This document shows positions 57,982 through 64,000 of a stretch of DNA of 64,000 nt, piece by piece. This DNA is from an uncultured Chloroflexota bacterium. Its GTDB lineage: Bacteria > Chloroflexota > Anaerolineae > Anaerolineales > Anaerolineaceae. The DNA is taken from contig CADACE010000005.1 of NCBI GenBank assembly GCA_902786265.1, positions 85,303 through 149,302 of the forward strand, written 5' to 3'. The notes beneath the pieces were generated by a model that was not told where the DNA came from, ran no database searches, and was given only the letters and a program-made list of their open reading frames with translations. The translations under genes and the position numbers were made by a program. How positions within the stretch are numbered: position 1 is the first letter of the stretch; the number at the start of each line of letters is the position of its first letter.

Positions 57982-60024
57982 ATGAATAAAAGAATCAGTC
58001 AAATATTGGAAACAATTCTGCTGCTGTTTTGCTCAGTACAATGCGGGCGGGCTGTCTATGACCGCTATGCCGAATTTCTGCAGAAAGGGTCTGTTGTACC
58101 TTCTTTTCTGGTGATCTGCGCTATTCTGGCTTTCGGTACACTGTTCATACTTGTTCTGATCTGGAAAACAGGGTGGCTCGCGCCTTTCGCGAAGCTGAAA
58201 AGCCATGCCGCCTTCCTCAGCCGCACTGCAGCGTTCCTGCTCTGCCTCCTTCCCGGATTCTTTTATAACTTCATTCCCTCCAGTGAACCATATCAGGGAC
58301 TGTGGATACGCATCTTTCTCTCCGGCTTTATCGTACTTCTGGCTTCCTGGCTTTGGGAAAAAGAAAACGGCATACGATTTACGGGTCTGGTCAGCTGCAC
58401 ACTGATCTTCAGCGCGGGTTTCGTGCTGCTGACACAGTTTCATGACATCACGAATTACCCTTTCAGCATCGGCTGGTCGGAAGGCAATCGTATGTGGGAT
58501 TATTCCGTGCTTTTCGGAAAATCCCGCTACAACTTTCCGCAGGACCAAACCATTCCCGCCTATATCGATATCGGCCGCCAAAGCCTGTGGGGCCTGATCT
58601 ACCTGCTGCCGAATACCAATATCGTCACCGCCCGTATATGGAATGACGTTTTGTTTACGATCCCCTGTGCTCTGCTCGGCTGGGCTCTGCTGCGGAAACA
58701 GTCAAACACCCGCGGGGTCCGGCTGCTGGCTTTCAGCCTGTGGGCAATGCTGTTCCTGATGCAGGGACCGATCTATACCCCGCTCACCCTTGCAGCGATC
58801 CTGGTCGCCATCGGAAGCCGGGCGCCGCTCGTCATCAACTGCCTTCTTACCGCCATTGCCGGCTTTTACTGCGTCATGTCCCGGTCGACCTGGATCGCGG
58901 CTCCCTCCGCGTACGCGGTTTTTCTGCTGTTTCTGGATCAAAAAGCCATCAGCAGTCCTGAAGAGAAGAAAGCCCGCTGGTGGAAATCCATCGCGCTTGG
59001 CCTTTCAGGACTTGCCGGAGCAGCGATCTATATGAAGCGGGACGTCTTTGCCCGCATACTGCACATCGGCAGTCAGACCGCCGCGCAGACTGTTACGGAA
59101 ACAGCCACAGCCGCCACAGAGGCCATGGAAGCGGTCCCGCAGATCTTCACGCCCGACTGGTTCCGTTATTATCTCGGACGTCAGGCACTGCTGTTTGACC
59201 GCCTGTGGCCGAATGAGACCTACAAACCCGGCATCATCCTCGGACTGGCGATGGCCGTGCTGCCCGTTATCCTGATTATCCTGATCTGGACAATAAACCG
59301 CAAATGGAAACTGGACTTCTGGCAGAAGCTGCTTCTTTGGGGAGGTTGCGCCATATTTCTCGGAGCGGGACTGATTTTCTCGGTCAAAATCGGTGGCGGC
59401 TCCAATCTGCACAACCTCGATATGTTCCTGATCCTGATCCTGATCGTCACAACTTTGGCCTGGAAAGCCGGAATGGGAAGCTGGCTCGGAGAAAAGATCC
59501 AAAAGGACAGCCTGATTTGCCTTTTGCTGCTGACAGCGCTCCTCCTGCCCTGTTGGGAAAGCCTGACAAACGCCGTTCCCCGCGTTTATCCGAAAGCAGA
59601 AGTGACAGCCGACGCGGTCGATAAAATCAATCACGTCATCACAGAACATGAGGGAGAAGATATCCTGTTCATGGATCAGCGCCAGCTGCTGACCTTCGGC
59701 ACCGTCCCAAAAATCCCGCTTATCGCGGATTATGAGAAAAAATGGATGATGGATGAAGCAATGTCCAATGACGCGGCTTACTTTGAACCCTATTTCCGGG
59801 ATCTGAAAAATCATCGTTTCGCGGCCATCATCAGCGAACCGCTGCACATCAAATTCCAGGGAAGCGGCGGCGACTTCAGCGAGGAAAACGACCTTTTTGT
59901 GACCTACGTTTCCCTGCCGACACTCTGCTATTATGAGCCCCTCGAAACCTTCCCGGACCAGGGTGTGGAAATCCTTGTCCCGCGTGAAAATGTCCTTGAA
60001 ATGGAAGGCGTCACCTGTCCGTAA
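57982..60024 (+). CDS. Polytopic GT-C-like membrane protein
   Basis: The 680-residue product has about 13 hydrophobic segments (first at residues 5-22, last near 500) and a soluble C-terminus of about 170 residues (..NHVITEHEGEDILFMDQRQL..). The luminal loop after the fourth helix has YPFSIGWSEGNRMWDYSVLF with acidic residues as in GT-C active sites, then QTIPAYIDIGRQSLWGLIYL. The annotation is by architecture; the sugar is unknown. Weak ribosome binding site (AAGGAC). It stands apart from the 36-47 kb cluster but probably belongs to the same surface-glycan system. Confidence 0.7.
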   Translation: MNKRISQILETILLLFCSVQCGRAVYDRYAEFLQKGSVVPSFLVICAILAFGTLFILVLIWKTGWLAPFAKLKSHAAFLSRTAAFLLCLLPGFFYNFIPSSEPYQGLWIRIFLSGFIVLLASWLWEKENGIRFTGLVSCTLIFSAGFVLLTQFHDITNYPFSIGWSEGNRMWDYSVLFGKSRYNFPQDQTIPAYIDIGRQSLWGLIYLLPNTNIVTARIWNDVLFTIPCALLGWALLRKQSNTRGVRLLAFSLWAMLFLMQGPIYTPLTLAAILVAIGSRAPLVINCLLTAIAGFYCVMSRSTWIAAPSAYAVFLLFLDQKAISSPEEKKARWWKSIALGLSGLAGAAIYMKRDVFARILHIGSQTAAQTVTETATAATEAMEAVPQIFTPDWFRYYLGRQALLFDRLWPNETYKPGIILGLAMAVLPVILIILIWTINRKWKLDFWQKLLLWGGCAIFLGAGLIFSVKIGGGSNLHNLDMFLILILIVTTLAWKAGMGSWLGEKIQKDSLICLLLLTALLLPCWESLTNAVPRVYPKAEVTADAVDKINHVITEHEGEDILFMDQRQLLTFGTVPKIPLIADYEKKWMMDEAMSNDAAYFEPYFRDLKNHRFAAIISEPLHIKFQGSGGDFSEENDLFVTYVSLPTLCYYEPLETFPDQGVEILVPRENVLEMEGVTCP

Positions 60025-60158
60025 CGTCCGGGACTTTCAGCGGACCCGGGTGTATGGAAAATTCTTCATTTTGGTCTAAAGATTGCACTTTATAACCATT
60101 GAAAGTTATAACAATGGTGCATAAAGGAGGCGGTCAAAGGACCGATGAGAGTGTTATT

Positions 60159-61202
60159 ATGAAAATTGCAGTATTATCAGGCGGAATTTCACCGGAACGG
60201 GATGTTTCCCTTTCTTCCGGATGTATGATCGCCAACGCGCTGGCGGAAAAGGGACATGAAGTCGTATTCGTAGATTCATTTCTGGGACTGGAAAAGCCCG
60301 AAGAAGGTTTGGAAAGCCTGTTTAAAAAGCTTCCGGAATATCAGCCGCGGACACTTGATGTTCCGTCAGAACCGCCGGATCTTGAAAAAGTCCGCAGAGA
60401 ACGGAAACCGGATACAGGCTGCAATTTCGGGCAGAACGTTCTGGATATCTGCCGCCTTGCCGATGTCGTATTTATCGCCCTTCACGGAGAAGGCGGGGAA
60501 GACGGTCAGGTACAGGCTACATTTGACCAGCTCAACATCCGCTACACCGGTTCCGGCTTTTACGGCTGCGTCAAAGCCATGAACAAGGATGTGGCGAAAC
60601 ACCTGATGAAAGCAAGCCGCATTCCGACCGCACGCTGGGAACACGTCCTTTACCCGGAAGATGTCCATTGGGAACGGATCTTTGCACTTGGTTATCCCCA
60701 GTTCATCAAACCTACCTGCGGCGGTTCTTCGATTGCCACCTACAAATGCAGGAATGAGGAAGAAGTCCGTGCCGCACTGGAAGAGGCATCCGGCACTTCC
60801 GAAGACCTGATTTGTGAAGAGTTTTTCGGCGGACGCGAGTTCGATGTCGGAATTCTGGATGGGAAAGCACTGGAACCGATCGAGATCATACCGGTTGCCG
60901 AGTTTTTTGATTACGAAAGCAAATATCAGCCCGGAATGAGCCAGGAAATCTGCCCGGCAGATATTTCCGCGGAACAAGCTGAGATCCTGAAGGACGCCGC
61001 TCTGAAGATCCATAAATGTCTCGGGCTTGGGTTCTATTCCCGAATCGATTTCAAAATGAATGCCGACGGCAGTTTCACCTGTCTGGAAGCCAACACGCTC
61101 CCGGGCATGACACCGGGGAGTCTGTTCCCCAAAGAGGCTAAAAACGCGGGCATTTCCTACCCCGACCTGTGCGACATGATCGTCCGCGCAGCAGTGAATT
61201 AA
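60159..61202 (+). CDS. ddl: D-alanine-D-alanine ligase family protein
   Basis: The start chosen is ATG 60159 (MKIAVLSGGISPERDVSLSS). The 347-residue product has the Ddl/ATP-grasp motifs: GGxSxERxVSL, LHGEGGEDGQVQATFDQLNI, the GSGFYGCVKAMNKDVAKHLM helix, FIKPTCGGSSIATYKC, EEFFGGREFDVGIL and the C-terminal FTCLEANTLPGMTPGSLFPK (N-T-x-P-G-M-T). It ligates D-Ala for peptidoglycan. The extended first domain (residues 45-95) is somewhat unlike standard Ddl, so a related ligase specificity is possible. Confidence 0.85.
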   Translation: MKIAVLSGGISPERDVSLSSGCMIANALAEKGHEVVFVDSFLGLEKPEEGLESLFKKLPEYQPRTLDVPSEPPDLEKVRRERKPDTGCNFGQNVLDICRLADVVFIALHGEGGEDGQVQATFDQLNIRYTGSGFYGCVKAMNKDVAKHLMKASRIPTARWEHVLYPEDVHWERIFALGYPQFIKPTCGGSSIATYKCRNEEEVRAALEEASGTSEDLICEEFFGGREFDVGILDGKALEPIEIIPVAEFFDYESKYQPGMSQEICPADISAEQAEILKDAALKIHKCLGLGFYSRIDFKMNADGSFTCLEANTLPGMTPGSLFPKEAKNAGISYPDLCDMIVRAAVN

Positions 61203-61225
61203 CGAAAATTTTTGTAAAAAGGGTT

Positions 61226-61269
61226 CAGAATGGGGACGGTTTCGCGTGAGCGGAATTGTCCCCATTCTG
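61226..61269. terminator. Hairpin after ddl
   Basis: CAGAATGGGGAC (61226-61237) pairs exactly with GTCCCCATTCTG (61258-61269), and the inside pairs further (CGC..GCG). There is no long T run, so it is a terminator or a REP-like hairpin. Confidence 0.5.
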
Positions 61270-61410
61270 ATACGCATAGCCTGCGGCAGCGGCTCACTGC
61301 CCCGACTAATGCTTCACCCATGAACGAAAACCCGGAAGAGCTGCCCGTCAAATTTAAAAGGATAGTTTCCACCTACATCAAAAACTGTCTCCGAATGTGA
61401 GGATGCTGTT

Positions 61411-63252
61411 ATGCTGAACAAATTTTGCAAAAAACCTCTCTGCGAAGTCACTCAGACTTTGGCAAAAACTGCCATGGGAACAGAAAAAGCAGAACTCGTC
61501 ATCCGGAATGCCCGGCTCGTCAATGTGTGTACCGCCGAGATACAGGATGGCATGGATGTCGCGATCTCAGCGGGAAGGATCGCGCTTGTCGGTGATGCTG
61601 CTCACTGCATCGGAGAAAATACCCGTGTGATCGACGCGTCGGGGCAGTACATAGCTCCGGGGTTTATCGATTCACATACCCATGTCGAATGCTCGATGAT
61701 CACCGTGAGCGAATATGCCCGTGCTGTCGTTCCGCATGGCACCACCGCGATTTTTATGGATCCCCATGAGATATGCAACGTCTGCGGACCGGAAGGGGTC
61801 AAAGCCATGATCAATGACGCTAATTGTTCACCTCTGAAAGCCATAGCGAATGCCCCGTCCTGTGTGCCGTCAAACGCGGGCTTTGAGGACAGCGGTTCCC
61901 ATATCGGTCCGAAGGAAGTCCGGGAGATGATGACCTGGGATGGCATCATGGGACTCGGGGAGATGATGAGCTATTCGATGGTTCTCGATGCCGATCCCGG
62001 CATCCACAATGAACTTGCTGAAACACTGAAAGCAGACCAGGTCATTACCGGTCATTATCCCGTGGAGGAAACCGGGGCAGGACTGAACGCATATATTGCT
62101 TCCGGCGTTCGATGCTGTCATGAATCTGTTCGCGCTGTTGATGTACTGGAAAAAATGCGTCACGGTATGTACGCCCAGCTGCGTTACGGCAGTGTCTGGC
62201 AGGATATGCCGGTCATCATCCGGGCGATCCTTGACAATCATATAGATGACCGCTTTGCCTGCCTGGTCTCCGACGATATGCAGCCGGATACACTGACAGA
62301 GGAAGGGCACATGGACCATATCGTCCGCCGCGCGGTCAGGGAAGGACTGGATCCCATTAAAGCCATCCAGTTCGTTACGATCAATCCTGCTTCCTGCTTC
62401 CGGATGGATCATGAGATGGGCAGCATCACCCCCGGGAAATGTGCCGATATCGTTTTTTTCAGCGACCTGAATGACATTCGCGTCACGCGGACCATCATTG
62501 ATGGCGAAATCGTGGCTGAAAACGGTAAAATGATTGCTGAGATCAGAAAACCCGTTTATCCCTCCTTTGTATTTGACACCATGCACGTCGGGCATCCCAT
62601 CACACCGGAGTGTTTTAGAATCGCGGCGCCCGCCGGCACGGATCACGTGAAAGCCCGCGTGATCGGAATCATCCCCAATCATCTGGAAAATAACGAGTGC
62701 CTGATCGACCTGAAAGTCAGGAACGGATCAGTTGAGGCTGACCCGCAAAAGGATGTCGTGAAAATGGCAGTATTCGAGCGCCATCAAGAGACCGGCACCA
62801 AAGGATACGGTTTCGTGAAAGGTTTTGGTTTACGAAAGGGTGCGATAGCGCAGACTGTTGCTCACGATGCCCATAATCTGCTCGTTGCCGGTACCAATGA
62901 CGAAGATATGGCCCTTGCTGCAAACACACTGACAGATTGCGGCGGCGGGCTTTGTGCTGTGGCTGACGGGAAAGTTCTGGCTCTGGTCCGGCTGCCGATT
63001 GCGGGATTGATGAGTGAACTGCCCGCGGTACAGGTATCTGAACAGCTCAAAAAGCTGAACGATGCCTGTAAACAATTGGGCTGTGTAATCGATGCACCTT
63101 ATATGACAATGGCATACATTCCTTTGGCGTGTGTTCCCGAATTGCGCCTTACCAACCGCGGACTCGTGGATTGCCGCACATTCCGGTTTACCGATATCTT
63201 CACAGATATGGAAACACCTTTTTCCGACGCAAAATCGACAGCAGGAGAATAA
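61411..63252 (+). CDS. ade: Adenine deaminase
   Basis: The 613-residue amidohydrolase has AELVIRNARLVNVCTAEIQD, metal site FIDSHTHVECSMI, MDPHEICNVCG, GHYPVEETGAGLNAYIASGV, CLVSDDMQPDTL and a C-terminal domain with HDAHNLLVAGTNDEDMALAA. These are the features of Ade, which converts adenine to hypoxanthine and ammonia with Fe/Mn in purine salvage. Ribosome binding site GTGAGGATG. Confidence 0.95.
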   Translation: MLNKFCKKPLCEVTQTLAKTAMGTEKAELVIRNARLVNVCTAEIQDGMDVAISAGRIALVGDAAHCIGENTRVIDASGQYIAPGFIDSHTHVECSMITVSEYARAVVPHGTTAIFMDPHEICNVCGPEGVKAMINDANCSPLKAIANAPSCVPSNAGFEDSGSHIGPKEVREMMTWDGIMGLGEMMSYSMVLDADPGIHNELAETLKADQVITGHYPVEETGAGLNAYIASGVRCCHESVRAVDVLEKMRHGMYAQLRYGSVWQDMPVIIRAILDNHIDDRFACLVSDDMQPDTLTEEGHMDHIVRRAVREGLDPIKAIQFVTINPASCFRMDHEMGSITPGKCADIVFFSDLNDIRVTRTIIDGEIVAENGKMIAEIRKPVYPSFVFDTMHVGHPITPECFRIAAPAGTDHVKARVIGIIPNHLENNECLIDLKVRNGSVEADPQKDVVKMAVFERHQETGTKGYGFVKGFGLRKGAIAQTVAHDAHNLLVAGTNDEDMALAANTLTDCGGGLCAVADGKVLALVRLPIAGLMSELPAVQVSEQLKKLNDACKQLGCVIDAPYMTMAYIPLACVPELRLTNRGLVDCRTFRFTDIFTDMETPFSDAKSTAGE

Positions 63253-63451
63253 ATTTGTAAACAGTCAGAAATTTACAAAACATCTCACCCTTGAGCCGGA
63301 AATGATCGTATGGGCTTTTCCGGCTGCAAATATGCCCATATCAGCCGCTGCACTGTTGTAATTCGCTGTTTTTCATCTGGTCAGCGTGATGACAGGTATA
63401 TATTTTCCTCGTAATTCAACACACGGGATATCAATTCTCTTATCCATGCTA

Positions 63452-63463
63452 TGACAAATGTCA
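63452..63463 (+). promoter_or_regulatory. Palindrome TGACAAATGTCA upstream of the last gene
   Basis: Twelve-base palindrome identical to the one at 19951-19962 upstream of serC, including the preceding TA and the following C. Confidence 0.55.
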
Positions 63464-63491
63464 CTATTTTTAGAAATTATTTCTAATACTC

Positions 63492-63522
63492 TTGACTTTC
63501 CTGAAATATTGATTATTATTAT
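63492..63522 (+). promoter_or_regulatory. Promoter of the last gene
   Basis: TTGACT (63492-63497) with TATTAT (63517-63522) 19 bp on, in an AT-rich leader. The palindrome lies 28 bases upstream of the -35. No other gene is seen in 63253-63580. Confidence 0.45.
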
Positions 63523-63580
63523 AGATAATAATAACTAAAATATTTGAAATTCAGAAAATGAGTTTCGGAAAGGAGAGAAA

Positions 63581-64000
63581 ATGGGTTACGAAAAAGATGC
63601 GGAAATGCTGAAAGATCTGAATAACACCCTGTCTGAAGTGAAACGATCAGATCCTTCAGATAAGAGCTCTGTTTATTCCAAAGAACAGCCGCGGAATTTC
63701 AGCACAGATTCCATGTCTTTTGAAGATATTACCGCCGGTATTATGGAACAGACGGAAGATCTTTTCGCTGTTACGCGGACCTGCGACCGTTTCTCTCCCG
63801 AATATCTGAAATTATGTAAACTTCTGGTGAGATCCGTCAACCATCTCGGCAGCTGCTATCTGACGAAAACAGCTCTGATCATCAAGCATTATGACGAATC
63901 CAAACTGAAAATCCTTACTTCCGAGCGGCTGTATGAGATGATGTCATTCAATTTCCGTAAAACAGAGGCAGCACTGAATGAGAAAAAGCAGACGAAAAAA
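63581..64000 (+). CDS. Unrecognised protein, N-terminal part (runs off the window)
   Basis: ATG 63581 behind AAAGGAGAG opens a frame of at least 140 residues to the window end: MGYEKDAEMLKDLNNTLSEV.., then FEDITAGIMEQTEDLFAVTR and a helical region rich in Lys/Leu (LCKLLVRSVNHLGSCYLTKT). It has no signal peptide and looks mainly helical and soluble. I do not recognise it. The leader carries the palindrome shared with serC. Confidence 0.75.
   Translation, partial: MGYEKDAEMLKDLNNTLSEVKRSDPSDKSSVYSKEQPRNFSTDSMSFEDITAGIMEQTEDLFAVTRTCDRFSPEYLKLCKLLVRSVNHLGSCYLTKTALIIKHYDESKLKILTSERLYEMMSFNFRKTEAALNEKKQTKK

Noticed and set aside
61311..61400. 26-codon plus-strand frame MNENPEELPVKFKRIVSTYI.. before ade
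   Set aside because: No ribosome binding site and too short to support without comparison.

Overview
The window looks like a chromosome segment of an anaerobic, probably single-membrane bacterium of the Chloroflexota (Anaerolineae-like). The main pointers are two adjacent Chlor_Arch_YYY (DUF2298) membrane proteins with a tri-tyrosine motif, a Chloroflexota/archaeal-style run of polytopic glycosyltransferases, a sortase and an L,D-transpeptidase. The placement is inference from gene content. Base composition is moderate, except for clearly AT-rich islands at about 2.0-3.85 kb, 4.84-6.95 kb, 49.86-50.52 kb and 54.1-55.7 kb.

Region 1 (1-7.1 kb) is an eroded prophage capsid-gene region read on the minus strand. 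It contains a phage MuF/SPP1-gp7-like head protein whose C-terminus is an unrecognised toxin-like domain, a truncated GP20-type scaffold protein, and an array of small, paired, paralogous candidate immunity genes interleaved with broken 3' ends of toxin-like reading frames. The arrangement [toxin tail - immunity gene] repeats several times. The start of the scaffold gene is present twice, each time downstream of an immunity block and a terminator. The natural reading is a phage-borne polymorphic-toxin locus that has stacked successive toxin/immunity cassettes. Hairpin repeat elements and a 36-bp tandem array have invaded it. A tRNA-Arg(TCG) gene follows.

Region 2 (7.1-34.2 kb) is mostly housekeeping: a secreted sortase-domain protein behind a structured leader, a Tat-dependent L,D-transpeptidase with a DUF493 protein, a GT2 and a YfhO-like membrane protein, leuS, two tRNA-Ala and two identical tRNA-Glu genes, MscS, rsmI, serC-serA, a vWA protein, class III fructose-bisphosphatase, a MATE exporter, a type III glutamine synthetase heading a run with an FAH-family hydrolase, an M29 aminopeptidase and a HAD phosphatase, a metallo-beta-lactamase-fold protein with a very acidic tail, and a Nudix hydrolase.

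Region 3 (34.3-49.8 kb) is a tightly packed minus-strand cluster: lepA, a UPF0104 flippase-like protein, a GT4, four large GT-C/YYY membrane proteins, cytidylate kinase and a sensor-kinase-like ATPase. It probably builds and exports a lipid-linked surface glycan. Region 4 (49.9-64 kb) has a Phd/RelE-type toxin-antitoxin pair, an Hsp70-like/SGNH-hydrolase pair, xseA and xseB separated by an AT-rich AlbA_2/Schlafen-type regulator with its own palindromic operators, rnhA, another GT-C protein, a D-Ala-D-Ala ligase homologue, adenine deaminase, and the start of an unrecognised gene.

Two intergenic signals stand out. A palindrome TGACAAATGTCA lies upstream of both serC and the last gene. Several intergenic spaces carry degenerate short-word tracts (purine-rich words on one side, pyrimidine-rich on the other) or REP-like hairpins.
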